A stretch of DNA of 64,000 bases from Sunxiuqinia rutila (GCF_050589705.1 NZ_JBNGOT010000001.1:470723-534722); one strand, 5' to 3'. Positions 8,555-17,372 are shown, numbered from the stretch's first letter. Notes: generated by a model from the sequence alone, not told the origin. Numbers and translations: made by a program.

Positions 8555-10837
8555 TTAATCCGTTCTGGTTTCAGCTTCCTGAGCATCAACCACGGCAATG
8601 GCAACCAGGTTGACAATTTCGCGTACCGAGCTTTCCATTTGCAACACATGAATCGGCTTTTTCATGCCCAACAGAATGGGGCCTATGGCTTTGGCGGTTC
8701 CCAGTTCCTGTAAAACCTTGTACAGAATGTTGCCTGAGCTGAGGTTCGGACAAATCAGCACATTGGCATCGTGTTCTCCCAGCTTGGAAAAGGGGAATTT
8801 GCGTTTCCGCAAGGCTCCGTTTAAGGCGTAGTTGGCTTGCATTTCGCCATCAACCATCAGTTCGGGATGCGTTTCATGCAAAATTCGCACAGCTTCGCGG
8901 GCACGCACCGGACTACCCTTGCCCTTAAAGGCTCCAAAGTTGGAGTAGCTTAGAACAGCGATGCGAGGTTCAATTTTAAAGCGCTTCACTTCGTTGGCTA
9001 CCAATAACGTGGTGTCGGCAATTACCTGAGGCTCCGGGTCCGAGTTCACGGTAGTGTCGGCCAAAAATAGCGGTCCTTTTTTGGTCAACATCACATACAT
9101 GCCGGCCAGGTGGTTAACATCGCCCCGGGTGCCAATAACCTGCAAGGCCGGACGAATGGTGTCGGCGTATTTGCGTGAGAAGCCTGAGATGAAAGCATCG
9201 GCCTCACCGGTTTCCACCATGATGCAGCCAAAGTAATCGTGGTTGTAAGTTTTTTCGAAGGCTTCTTCCAGGCTCATGCCTTTGCGTTTGCGCTTTTCAT
9301 AAAGTACTTCGGCTAACTGGTGTCTGCGGGTATCCGAAATATCGCGGAAAATGTCGATGATGGGGACATCGGACAAGTCGAGTTGGTTGTTGGCCAAAAT
9401 GGTTTCAATGGTTTTTCGGCTTCCCAACAGGATGGGGCGGGCAATGCCCTGATCCACAACAAAACGGGCTGCCTTCAGCATTTTTAGGTTATTGGCATCG
9501 GCAAAAACCACCCGCTTCGGATGTTGTTTGGCCTTGTTGCAGATGGTCATAATCAGCTTGTTTTCCAAGCCCAGGCGAGCACTCAGCTCACGTTCGTATT
9601 CGTCCCAGTCGGCAATGGGTTTGCCGGCTACGCCCGAGTCCATGGCGGCGCGGGCAACAGCAGGCGCTACGGTGGTAATGAGGCGGGGATCCAATGGTTT
9701 GGGAATGATGTAGTCGCGTCCAAACACAATGTTCTCCATGTTATAAGCTTTGGTAACCAGCTCCGGAACATATTTCTTGGCCAGATCAGCCAGGGCTTTT
9801 ACGGCAGCAATTTTCATTTCTTCGTTGATGGTGCGGGCACGGACATCCAGGGCGCCGCGAAAGATAAACGGGAAGCCCAAAACATTGTTAATTTGATTGG
9901 GATAGTCACTTCGTCCCGTGGCCATAATCACATCCTTGCGGGCGCTGGTGGCATCTTCGTAGGAGATTTCCGGGGTGGGGTTGGCCATGGCAAAAACAAT
10001 GGGGTCTTCGGCCATGGATCGGATCATTTCCTTGTTGACCACATTGCCTACCGACAAGCCTAGAAAAACATCTGCACCAATCATGGCTTCTTTCAGGGTT
10101 TTGATGGTTCTGGAGGTGACAAACTGCTGCTTGGCGGAGTTCAGATCCGTGCGGCTTTCGTTTAACACACCCTTGCTGTCGAGCATAACCATGTTGCCTT
10201 TTTTTACACCGAGGCTGGTGTAAAGCTTGGCACAGGAGATGGCTGCTGCGCCGGCTCCGTTGATAACCACTTTGATTTGATCCAGTTCCTTGCCATTCAG
10301 TTCCAGGGCATTTAACAGGCCGGCCCCCGAAATAATTGCTGTGCCATGCTGATCGTCGTGAAATACCGGGATGTCGAGCGCTTCTTTCAGCTTTTCTTCT
10401 ATCTCGAAACACTCGGGCGCTTTAATGTCTTCCAGGTTGATGCCGCCAAAGGTGGGAGCGATGGCCTTTACCACTTCAATCAGTTTTTGCGGGTCCTTCT
10501 CGTTCACTTCAATGTCGAACACATCCACATCGGCAAAAATCTTAAACAACATGCCTTTGCCTTCCATCACAGGTTTCCCGGCCAGTGGCCCAATGTCGCC
10601 CAGCCCCAACACCGCCGTACCATTCGAGACAACAGCTACCAGGTTGCCTTTCGAGGTGTAGCGGTAAACTTCTTCCGGATCCTGCTCAATTTCGCGGCAG
10701 GGCTGAGCTACCCCCGGCGTGTAAGCCAGCGATAAATCGTACTGTGTGTCGTGTGGTTTGGTTGGAATAACTTCGATTTTCCCGGGGCGGCCTTTCTCAT
10801 GATACCATAAAGCATCTTCGTAAACTGATTTTTTCAT
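8555..10837 (-). CDS. maeB: NADP-dependent malic enzyme with phosphotransacetylase-like domain
   Basis: This 760-residue protein has the two-part MaeB architecture. Residues about 1-420 are the malic enzyme, with SLAYTPGVAQPC, the acid/metal region VFHDDQHGTA, and an NAD(P)-binding glycine motif VINGAGAAAISCAK near residue 190. Residues about 430-760 form a phosphate acetyltransferase-like domain (VVFADANNLKMLKAARF ... EPQVIADTTLLVANEVKRF). It decarboxylates malate to pyruvate with reduction of NADP; in MaeB the C-terminal domain is regulatory (acetyl-CoA sensing in enterobacteria) and not catalytic. It is monocistronic with its own terminator. Full length. Confidence 0.96.
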   Translation of the reverse strand: MKKSVYEDALWYHEKGRPGKIEVIPTKPHDTQYDLSLAYTPGVAQPCREIEQDPEEVYRYTSKGNLVAVVSNGTAVLGLGDIGPLAGKPVMEGKGMLFKIFADVDVFDIEVNEKDPQKLIEVVKAIAPTFGGINLEDIKAPECFEIEEKLKEALDIPVFHDDQHGTAIISGAGLLNALELNGKELDQIKVVINGAGAAAISCAKLYTSLGVKKGNMVMLDSKGVLNESRTDLNSAKQQFVTSRTIKTLKEAMIGADVFLGLSVGNVVNKEMIRSMAEDPIVFAMANPTPEISYEDATSARKDVIMATGRSDYPNQINNVLGFPFIFRGALDVRARTINEEMKIAAVKALADLAKKYVPELVTKAYNMENIVFGRDYIIPKPLDPRLITTVAPAVARAAMDSGVAGKPIADWDEYERELSARLGLENKLIMTICNKAKQHPKRVVFADANNLKMLKAARFVVDQGIARPILLGSRKTIETILANNQLDLSDVPIIDIFRDISDTRRHQLAEVLYEKRKRKGMSLEEAFEKTYNHDYFGCIMVETGEADAFISGFSRKYADTIRPALQVIGTRGDVNHLAGMYVMLTKKGPLFLADTTVNSDPEPQVIADTTLLVANEVKRFKIEPRIAVLSYSNFGAFKGKGSPVRAREAVRILHETHPELMVDGEMQANYALNGALRKRKFPFSKLGEHDANVLICPNLSSGNILYKVLQELGTAKAIGPILLGMKKPIHVLQMESSVREIVNLVAIAVVDAQEAETRTD

Positions 10838-10966
10838 GGTCGGCAGATTTTTGTCTTATCAATTTACGAAAATCTGACTTGAAAATCAATGGCTTATCCA
10901 AGACCTGCAAAGGAGGCATTTCGGGCTTTTCAGCGGGGTGGGCAAAGGCGAAAGGCCTGAGTGGGC

Positions 10967-11437
10967 TTAAGAATCAGACTCTTTTGTACATACAATTTCG
11001 TATTTGATGTTCCCCGGATCCTTGAAAAAGACGGCATAATAATGCTCTCCATACTCGGGGTAACGTTTGGGTGGGGTAACAATGGTGGCTTCGAATTGCA
11101 GTAATTGCTGGTAAGCATGGTCAACTTCAGCGCGCGATTCGGCTTTGAAGGCCAGGTGGTGCAAGGCACCAGGTTTGCGGCGGTTGATTGAATCGTTTAC
11201 AAAGGCTTTGCGCGGCGAAGTAATGGCAAAGGCCAATAACTCGTGGGTATATTCAATGACATGAAAATCATGTGCCTCAATATAGGCGCGAACTTTATTT
11301 TTGATGTCAAATCCCAGAATAGGAAGAAACTGATCGTAAAACTTTTCTGCAACCTGCAGGTCTTTCACAGTGATCTGAATGTGGTCGATAATCGGATTCA
11401 TTGGGTGTTGAGTTTCGTTATTGATTGGAGTGCTCAA
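10967..11437 (-). CDS. VOC-family (glyoxalase/dioxygenase fold) protein
   Basis: This 156-residue protein has the paired beta-alpha-beta-beta-beta modules of the vicinal-oxygen-chelate superfamily: IIDHIQITVKDLQVAEKFYD near the N-terminus, and HHLAFKAESRAEVDHAY with a strand ending FFKDPGNIKYEIV. The metal-ligand positions are plausible (His in DHIQI, His in HHLAF, Glu in KYEIV). Members include glyoxalases, ring-cleaving dioxygenases and antibiotic-binding proteins, so the reaction cannot be assigned. An internal Met (residue 13, MNPIIDHIQ) would give the usual family start and may be the real one. Confidence 0.85.
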   Translation of the reverse strand: MSTPINNETQHPMNPIIDHIQITVKDLQVAEKFYDQFLPILGFDIKNKVRAYIEAHDFHVIEYTHELLAFAITSPRKAFVNDSINRRKPGALHHLAFKAESRAEVDHAYQQLLQFEATIVTPPKRYPEYGEHYYAVFFKDPGNIKYEIVCTKESDS

Positions 11438-11464
11438 ATTCGGGATGCAGTTTAGTCAATATTT

Positions 11465-11570
11465 CTGAATTTCCCAGCGCTGCCGCGCGATTGCCTCACG
11501 TGGTAGCAGAGGGCGAGCGGCGCACTGGCGGACTATTAGTCCGTCAGCCGTCTACTCGATTACCAAACGT
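11465..11570. repeat. GC-rich structured intergenic element
   Basis: A GC-rich tract breaks sharply from the AT-rich gene to its right. It contains CGGACTA-T-TAGTCCG, a 7-bp perfect palindrome with one central base (11529-11543), inside weaker pairing (GCGCTGCCGCGC near 11480 with GCGAGCGGCGC near 11513). It also ends in TTACCAAACG, an inverted match to the TTTGGTAACG that begins the palindromic element on the other side of the adjacent gene. It is probably a dispersed intergenic repeat, but only one copy lies in this window. Confidence 0.4.
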
Positions 11571-11573
11571 TTT

Positions 11574-12047
11574 TCATTTTTCACACTCCAATATTCCGGA
11601 AATTAATATCTTATATTTTTGAATATCCTTTCTAAATTTATTTTGTACTGCAACCCATAACACGGTTCCGATAGCTAATAGTATTCCTCCAACTATATAT
11701 AATGAAGCATTGCTACTTATTCCTGATATTATTGTGATTAAAAAAAACAAGCCTAAAAAGATATGTGTAAATACTATCAATCTTATTAATAAATGTTGAT
11801 TAAAAACAATTACCACATCGGTCTTATTTTCTGTATCAGTTTTTAATAATTCTCCATTAATAATAGTCCAATTTTGGAATGCCATATACCATACATAAAG
11901 AACCCGTTTACGCACTCTAAAGGATATTGAATTATTTTTTTCCTGATTTAAATTAAATACAAATCCGTTAACAGTTCCAAGTGCGGATTCTAACTTCTTA
12001 CTAATCTCGTTAGGACTACTGTTTACTCTAAAATTCCATGCTTTCAT
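11574..12047 (-). CDS. Hypothetical membrane protein in AT-rich island
   Basis: This unrecognised 157-residue protein has a soluble N-terminal half (about 1-85) with an amphipathic strand-rich region, then two membrane helices at roughly 90-110 (LIRLIVFTHIFLGLFFLI) and 115-135 (LYIVGGILLAIGTVLWVAV), and a short lysine-rich tail. Base composition is much more AT-rich than that of the housekeeping genes on either side. Together with the structured repeats at both ends, this suggests horizontal or cassette-like acquisition. No function can be proposed. Confidence 0.6.
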   Translation of the reverse strand: MKAWNFRVNSSPNEISKKLESALGTVNGFVFNLNQEKNNSISFRVRKRVLYVWYMAFQNWTIINGELLKTDTENKTDVVIVFNQHLLIRLIVFTHIFLGLFFLITIISGISSNASLYIVGGILLAIGTVLWVAVQNKFRKDIQKYKILISGILECEK

Positions 12048-12066
12048 ATTATCGTTTTTAAATGTT

Positions 12067-12198
12067 TGGTAACGGTAAATTGTATGAGTAGTGGCAGATT
12101 GCGTGCTAATTTCCTGTCAAACCGCTACGCTTTTTGAGCGGGCTACAAACCTTTATATTTCGCACTTTTACTGCCATTACTTATACAAAATGTTAACA
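12067..12198. repeat. Long imperfect palindromic element (A) between orphan genes
   Basis: The left end, TTGTATGAGTAGTGGCAG (12080-12097), pairs as an inverted repeat with CTGCCATTACTTATACAA (12171-12188); the outer flanks continue it as GGTAACG and TGTTAAC. Inside is a second stem, CCGCT...AGCGG (12122-12141). The whole 130 bp could fold into one long hairpin. It fills the entire gap between the stop of the DUF4932-like lipoprotein and the start of the membrane orphan. It is too long and has too short a T run to be a simple terminator. Confidence 0.65.
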
Positions 12199-13320
12199 TT
12201 AGTATTTTCCATTCATTTGAAAATTCTGCCATCTTTCTTTCTCTAGTTCAAAACTATAGTTCTCTATTATTGTCGTAAAATATTCTTCCAATGATATTGA
12301 ACCTGTCTCATATTCTTTTAGTTGCTCATAGAAGAATGGGATTAAAGTAAGTCCATAAGAATATTGATTGTTTATTTCGTTCAATGTTTTTTCTTTACTA
12401 TAGTTAAAATGTTTTTCTCGTAAAATGTAGTCGATTGTCCGAACCATACATTCGCTAATGAAAGGATAGCCTCCGACATAGTTCCCATGCATTTTCTTCA
12501 TGCGTTCACTGAAACCAACCCTGCTTGCATCTAAAAGCTTTTTTATTTGTTTTTGTGTAAATCCGTCTACAATTGGATTAATTACGTTGTGCAAGGCTTC
12601 ATGATAAAAAGCTTGTGGACCTGGTTCTTCTATTCTGGGAGAGACAACAATATAAATTTGCGAGTTTGAATATTCTGTAAAACCACTTTCGTTTTGCATA
12701 AAAGGACAAATATTGAAAACAATCTTTTTTACATTAAAGATATCTTTTGAACATCTACAATATTCGAGAATATCGTCAATTGCCAAACTTGAAAATGGAA
12801 TATATTGATAATTTGCTTCACGTAGTTTACTCTCGTACTTCTTCCACAAGTCCGATATTTTTGCTACTTTATAAAATTCGTTTATTAATTCTAAATAGGT
12901 CGAATCTTTTTTTGCTGGGTGGTTTAAATTGAGAGAATCAGGTAGCCATATGAAGTGAGGCGGGTCTGATAATGAAAATGCCTTTTTACCAATAGAAGCA
13001 AAAAAATCATTTTTACTTGCCTCCGAAATTTTATCTTTATACTCAATAGTCAAAATAGAATCTAAAGAATTTCTTAATCCAATTCTATCAATTGACATAG
13101 AATCTGTATTTTCAAAGTCATAACCAGAAATGTTTGCAAACGCCATTGTTGTAAATAACCGAATGTCTGGCTCAAAGTCAAACAGAGTTGTATCATAATC
13201 AACTTTGTTATTTGCCAAATGCTCTATTTGTAAATTCGAGTCCTTCTCCTTAACGTTTGATTTATTGGAACAACTTATAAAAACTAAAAGAACGCAAAAT
13301 AGTAGTAAAAGGTACTTCAT
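12199..13320 (-). CDS. Lipoprotein with HExxH metalloprotease motif (DUF4932-like)
   Basis: This 373-residue AT-rich gene encodes a secreted lipoprotein (signal MKYLLLLFCVLLVFISC, Cys 17). The key feature is FYHEALHNVINP near residue 240, an HExxH zinc-protease motif on a helix. The flanking region IYIVVSPRIEEPGP and the downstream C-terminal glutamate-rich helices resemble the DUF4932 family of presumed metallopeptidases. The target is unknown. The gene is bracketed by palindromic elements A and B, and its composition differs from the core genes, so recent acquisition is likely. It appears intact. Confidence 0.7.
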   Translation of the reverse strand: MKYLLLLFCVLLVFISCSNKSNVKEKDSNLQIEHLANNKVDYDTTLFDFEPDIRLFTTMAFANISGYDFENTDSMSIDRIGLRNSLDSILTIEYKDKISEASKNDFFASIGKKAFSLSDPPHFIWLPDSLNLNHPAKKDSTYLELINEFYKVAKISDLWKKYESKLREANYQYIPFSSLAIDDILEYCRCSKDIFNVKKIVFNICPFMQNESGFTEYSNSQIYIVVSPRIEEPGPQAFYHEALHNVINPIVDGFTQKQIKKLLDASRVGFSERMKKMHGNYVGGYPFISECMVRTIDYILREKHFNYSKEKTLNEINNQYSYGLTLIPFFYEQLKEYETGSISLEEYFTTIIENYSFELEKERWQNFQMNGKY

Positions 13321-13329
13321 TGGTTTTTA

Positions 13330-13440
13330 ATATTAACACTTGTATACCCACAGTCTTGTGGATATATTCGCTTTAGCTGGATGTGTTTTTGCTGGTTAAA
13401 ACGCTGCTTGTGTGCGGTGGGTGTCCGTTGGTTAGTACTG
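13330..13440. repeat. Imperfect palindromic element (B) upstream of the HExxH lipoprotein
   Basis: TTAACACTTGTATACCCACAG (about 13334-13354) is an imperfect inverted match to CGGTGGGTGTCCGTTGGTTAG (about 13418-13438). Its outer end, read on the minus strand (TATACAAGTGTTAATATT), closely resembles the right arm of element A (TATACAAAATGTTAACATT). The same kind of element therefore brackets the lipoprotein gene on both sides. Confidence 0.5.
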
Positions 13441-13753
13441 TCATTGGTTTTTTCTTTTTAGGTTTCGCCGATCAATTTACAAAACTTTACAAAATGTATA
13501 CATCAGGATGGGCATTTTTATTTTGGTTCGAAACAACTGAAATCCTGCCTGTCCTTTGGTTGAGCGAAGCGGCAGCGCAAGGCGAGCTGTCTTGAGTTTG
13601 CAATTCAAATCTCATAAGTGTCTGCATACTTATTAAGTCCGGGTATACCCAAGACCATTTTCCCCGCTCCTCAAGATTAGGGCTTTTGTTGATGAACGCA
13701 TGACCGATTTTTCAATTGCTGTCATTTCCCCGGCTTGCCGCGTCCTGCCGATG

Positions 13754-13879
13754 TTCTGGCGCCCCACCGACACCGTCTGGCTGGTCGCTGAGTTCGTCTG
13801 GCAGGTTGGCAGCATTGTCTGGCGGGTCGCTGAGTTCATCTGGCTACCAGGCACCATCGTCCGGTGGGTGGGGGTAGTG
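13754..13879. repeat. Six degenerate 21-bp tandem repeats
   Basis: Six consecutive units of exactly 21 bp begin at 13754, 13775, 13796, 13817, 13838 and 13859, mostly as GTCTGGC. Units 2 and 4 differ by only one base (GTCTGGCTGGTCGCTGAGTTC has T where unit 4 has G), shown here as the shared GGTCGCTGAGTTC tail. In the plus frame each unit reads as seven residues (V-W-x-V-A-E-F, V-W-Q-V-G-S-I and so on), and both strands are open. Because 21 is a multiple of 3, an open frame arises automatically, so coding is not proven. Confidence 0.75.
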
Positions 13880-14226
13880 TAAACGCTATTTGGAAAACCC
13901 ATAACCGAAGGCACGAGCTTACGAGCGTAAGAAGGTATGAGATCACGAACCGATTCGCAGCAAGACCTAAGTCCTCCACTTCACCGGAAGGAGAAAAGTT
14001 CGGCCTGCGAGGGTTTTGAAACAGACAACAAGGGAAGGAATCTGCGCCGGGACTAGCTAAGAAAAGCCTGTAAAGCGTGCTTGGGGAGAGTTTTGAAATA
14101 AGCTGTGCCGATTTAATCAGGCAGTTACGGAGATTCTATTTCCAACTTCACCGCAAGAAAAGAAAAGCCTCGTTTACACTGTAGCCTTAACAACAAAATC
14201 ACCTCGTCAGCGGTATACCGGTGCCA

Positions 14227-14297
14227 CTCCTCCTTGAAAAAAAAGGAGGAGAGAAGAACGCATCAGTAAACGGTAGCTCACAAGCTGACAGCTACCG
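14227..14297. repeat. REP-like double hairpin
   Basis: Two stems lie side by side: CTCCTCCTT (14227-14235) with AAGGAGGAG (14243-14251), and CGGTAGCT (14271-14278) with AGCTACCG (14290-14297). The preceding CACCTCGTCAGCGG plus the polypurine hairpin resembles a repeat commonly left between Bacteroidota genes. No other copy lies in the window. Confidence 0.5.
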
Positions 14298-14420
14298 CTG
14301 GCGACAATTTTTAATCGATGCCTTGCCTGCAAACTTTTGCTTTTCACTGCACAACACGGGGCACACACTTGCGCCAGAGGGCACCGCGATTATTAAATTC
14401 TTTGCTGAGTCGGAATAGTT

Positions 14421-14888
14421 TTACAGAATTTTCTCCCAAAAATACATGCGTTCGTAGCAGTCGTCGTAGCCGGCTTTTCGGTAAAGCTTTTGCGCGTTGT
14501 AGTTGTCGTGCCGGACTTCCAGGTTAATGCGGCAATAGCCTTGTTGCTTCACAAAGTCGGCAATCGCATCGAGCAGGAACCGGCCTACTCCTTTTCCTCT
14601 GAAATCGGGGTGCACCACAAAGTCATGAATATTGAGCAGGGGCTTGGCCTGAAAGGTGGAGAAGTTTTTATTGCAGTTGGCCAGGGCTGCATATTGGCCG
14701 TCGGCTACAGCAAAAAATCCAAGGTAGCCAGGGTAATTACGCAAGCCTTCCAGAATTTTCGGCGCTTGGCCTTCGGGCATGGGCGCATTATCGCCCATTT
14801 CGTCTTGCATGTAAAGATCCAATAAACGAATGAGTTGCTGGCAGTGCTGCTCGTTGTCGAGCTGGATGGGTACAAACGAATAGTCCAT
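14421..14888 (-). CDS. GNAT-family N-acetyltransferase
   Basis: This 155-residue protein carries the GNAT acetyl-CoA motif A: beta strand IHDFVVHPDFRG followed by the pyrophosphate loop RGKGVGRFLLDAI (R/Q-x-x-G-x-G/A). Motif B at the C-terminus is NLEVRHDNYNAQKLYRKAGY. It would transfer an acetyl group from acetyl-CoA to an amine on a small molecule or protein; the acceptor is unknown. It is monocistronic, on the edge of the accessory island but with base composition like the core genes. Confidence 0.92.
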   Translation of the reverse strand: MDYSFVPIQLDNEQHCQQLIRLLDLYMQDEMGDNAPMPEGQAPKILEGLRNYPGYLGFFAVADGQYAALANCNKNFSTFQAKPLLNIHDFVVHPDFRGKGVGRFLLDAIADFVKQQGYCRINLEVRHDNYNAQKLYRKAGYDDCYERMYFWEKIL

Positions 14889-15119
14889 TGTTTTTTGGGG
14901 CTAAATGTAATGAAAATGCTCAAAAAGCCCGGAGGGAAGACCCCCTTTTTGGCTGCTTGTTCTTACAAGTAACAAGGCCTGGCGTTGATCAATTGGGTGT
15001 TTTTGAACTTTGGAGCCATGGCTGCTGAAGGCAAGGAATTAGCCATTCTGAACAAAAAAAGATGAACACTGGCTTAAAATCCTTATTTTCGCAGCTATAA
15101 CTAATGCCATGACAACACT

Positions 15120-15857
15120 ATGAAGAATTTGGTAATTATACCAACCTACAATGAAAAGGAGAATGTTGAAGAGATGATTCGAACGGTGTTTTCACTTCAA
15201 ACACCTTTTCAGATTTTGATTATTGAAGACGGCTCACCGGATGGGACAGGTGCTATTGTAAAGCGCTTGCAATCTGAATTTGAGGGCAAGCTGCACCTCA
15301 TTGAGCGGGAAGGGAAATTGGGTTTGGGAACTGCCTATCTTACCGGTTTTAAGTGGGCCCTTGAAAAAGGGTACGACTACATTTTCGAAATGGATTGTGA
15401 TTTTTCGCATCCGCCCGAAGACCTGGAAAACCTGTTTAAGGCCTGTAATGAGGGAGGAGCCGATATGGCCATTGGATCGCGCTACATCAAAGGCATTAAT
15501 GTTATTAACTGGCCGTTGGGACGGGTGTTGATGTCGTATTTCGCTTCGGTATATGTACGGCTGGTTACCGGCATGAAAATCATGGACACAACGGCAGGCT
15601 TTAAGTGCTATTCGCGCCGTGTGCTGGAAACAATCGATCTGGATGACATTCGCTTGAAAGGGTATGGCTTTCAGATTGAGATGAAATTTACCGCCTGGAA
15701 ACATGGGTTTAACTTAGTGGAAGTGCCCATTATTTTTACTGAGCGGCAGGAAGGAACCTCCAAAATGAGCGGTGGCATTTTTAACGAAGCCTTGTGGGGG
15801 ATTCTGAAAATGAAGATGAGAAGCTGGTTTAAAAAATATCCGGGCTATAAGTCTTAA
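15120..15857 (+). CDS. Polyprenol-phosphate mannose synthase-like glycosyltransferase (GT2)
   Basis: This 245-residue GT-A enzyme is similar to the catalytic domain of dolichol-phosphate mannose synthase. Motifs are IIPTYNEKENVEEMI (nucleotide site), IIEDGSPDGTGAIVK, the DxD-type EMDCDFSHPPEDL, GSRYIKG, and the C-terminal VPIIFTERQEGTSKM. It would move a hexose from a nucleotide sugar to a polyprenyl phosphate at the inner membrane. It lacks the C-terminal GtrA-like membrane domain of some homologues, as is usual for Bacteroidota. A possible promoter element TATTTTCG lies about 30 bp before the start. The next gene, dihydroorotase, is a common neighbour in this phylum. Confidence 0.9.
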   Translation: MKNLVIIPTYNEKENVEEMIRTVFSLQTPFQILIIEDGSPDGTGAIVKRLQSEFEGKLHLIEREGKLGLGTAYLTGFKWALEKGYDYIFEMDCDFSHPPEDLENLFKACNEGGADMAIGSRYIKGINVINWPLGRVLMSYFASVYVRLVTGMKIMDTTAGFKCYSRRVLETIDLDDIRLKGYGFQIEMKFTAWKHGFNLVEVPIIFTERQEGTSKMSGGIFNEALWGILKMKMRSWFKKYPGYKS

Positions 15858-16006
15858 ACCTGAGTTTATACCGGAAAAACAGTAGGTTGATTGGTGAACA
15901 AAAACCGCTGTTAACCGATTTATATAAGGATTTTAGGGCTGCAGAAATGTAGCCTTTTCAATTTTTGTTTCGTAATTTATACCGAGAATTTTAAAGTACT
16001 GAAAGC

Positions 16007-17350
16007 ATGAAAACCATCATTCACAAGGCGACGATTGTTAACGAAGGAACCCGGTTTGAGGGAAGTTTATTGATTGAAGATGAATTCATCCAACGGATTT
16101 TTAAAGACGAGGAGGTTCCGGAAACGCTGATGAACGAAGCAACGGTTATTGATGGGAGCGGAAAGTTGTTAATTCCGGGAGCAATTGATGATCAGGTGCA
16201 TTTTCGTGAGCCCGGGCTGACCCATAAAGGCGAGATAGCCACCGAGTCGCGGGCAGCTCTGGCAGGAGGAATCACTTCGTATATGGAGATGCCCAACACC
16301 AAACCACAGGCAACCACCCAGGCCGAGCTGGCCAAAAAATATGCGCGGGCGTCGGAAGTCTCGGCGGTCAACTATTCGTTTTACATGGGTGCCACCAATG
16401 ATAATTTGGATGAAGTGTTGAAAACTGATCCGAGTCAGGTGTGCGGCATTAAAGTTTTTATGGGCTCGTCAACCGGGAATATGCTGGTGGACGACGAAGA
16501 AACTCTTTCCGAAATTTTTAAGCAGGCTCCGACCTTAATTGCTACGCATTGCGAAGACGAAGAAATTATTCAGCGCAACACCGAAATTTACCGCCAAAAG
16601 TATGGCGAAATTGTACCGATATCGCGTCATCCCCGCATTCGGAGTGCTGAAGCTTGTTATAAGTCATCCTCTAAAGCGGTGGAGCTGGCCCGGAAATTCG
16701 GAACCCGCCTGCATGTTTTGCATATTTCGACGGCCAAGGAAATGGAGTTGTTTGACGCCGGCCCGGTGAAGGATAAAAAAATTACAGCGGAAGTGTGTGT
16801 GCACCATCTTTGGTTTGAAGAAAAAGATTACATCGCTTACGGCACACGAATTAAATGGAATCCGGCGGTGAAATCGGCTGAAGACCGGCAAGCCTTGTGG
16901 GAAGCCCTGCTGGCCGACAAAATTGATGTGATTGCCACCGATCATGCCCCCCACACGCTGGATGAAAAATCGCACGCCTACTTTCAGGCTCCTTCGGGCG
17001 GGCCTTTGGTACAACATGCTTTGGTGGCCATGCTCGAATTTGTGAGCCAGGAAAAACTGACGGTGGAAAAAGTGGTGGAAAAGATGTGCCATGCACCGGC
17101 AGACTTGTTCCGCATCGATCGTCGTGGTTACATCCGCGAAGGTTATTATGCTGATTTGGTTTTAGTCAATCCGGATAAAAAATGGACGGTTTGCCCTGAA
17201 AATATTATCTATAAATGTGGCTGGTCTCCCTTTGAAGGGACCGAGTTTAGTCATCAGGTTTCTAAAACTTTTGTCAATGGGCAGTTGGCTTACGACCGGG
17301 GAGAAATTAAAAAAGACGTTCGGGGAAAACGCCTGGAATTTAGGGTGTAA
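16007..17350 (+). CDS. pyrC: Dihydroorotase (amidohydrolase superfamily)
   Basis: This 447-residue enzyme closes carbamoyl aspartate to dihydroorotate in pyrimidine synthesis. The TIM-barrel amidohydrolase motifs are IDDQVHFREPGLTHKGE, GGITSYMEMPNTKPQ, KVFMGSSTGNM, IATHCEDEEII (metal His), LHVLHISTAKE (metal His) and VIATDHAPHTLDEK (catalytic Asp). The canonical first metal motif HxH is QxH here (Q63, H65). I recall the same replacement in other Bacteroidota dihydroorotases. The class I length and the rest of the site argue for dihydroorotase over allantoinase or hydantoinase. Single gene with a bidirectional terminator behind it. Confidence 0.92.
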   Translation: MKTIIHKATIVNEGTRFEGSLLIEDEFIQRIFKDEEVPETLMNEATVIDGSGKLLIPGAIDDQVHFREPGLTHKGEIATESRAALAGGITSYMEMPNTKPQATTQAELAKKYARASEVSAVNYSFYMGATNDNLDEVLKTDPSQVCGIKVFMGSSTGNMLVDDEETLSEIFKQAPTLIATHCEDEEIIQRNTEIYRQKYGEIVPISRHPRIRSAEACYKSSSKAVELARKFGTRLHVLHISTAKEMELFDAGPVKDKKITAEVCVHHLWFEEKDYIAYGTRIKWNPAVKSAEDRQALWEALLADKIDVIATDHAPHTLDEKSHAYFQAPSGGPLVQHALVAMLEFVSQEKLTVEKVVEKMCHAPADLFRIDRRGYIREGYYADLVLVNPDKKWTVCPENIIYKCGWSPFEGTEFSHQVSKTFVNGQLAYDRGEIKKDVRGKRLEFRV

Positions 17351-17372
17351 TCGTTGTTGCTAAAATATAAAA

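Larger units (their letters stand above)
13441..14420. other. About 1 kb without a convincing gene
   Basis: Short open frames exist on both strands here, but none has a recognisable protein, a credible start context or normal codon use. The stretch holds a 21-bp tandem repeat (13754-13879) and REP-like hairpins near 14227-14297. Between them lies purine-rich sequence (13900-14200) in which I see no coding potential or known RNA. It looks like a repository of repeats at the edge of the accessory island. Confidence 0.6.

Noticed and set aside
8383..8649. 88-residue minus-strand frame overlapping the end of maeB
   Set aside because: It is a frame shadow of maeB that continues across the maeB terminator; the protein has no recognisable domain.
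12067..13440. Integron attC sites
   Set aside because: The palindromic elements are attC-sized, but their ends do not fit RYYYAAC/GTTRRRY and no integrase gene is in the window, so I call them only palindromic repeats.
13383..13595. 70-residue plus-strand frame after element B
   Set aside because: It overlaps the palindromic element, has no homology I can name, and its second half is repeat-like GC-rich sequence.
13633..13914. 93-residue minus-strand frame rich in Thr/Gln repeats
   Set aside because: It arises from the 21-bp tandem repeat, which keeps all frames open; no start context or other support.
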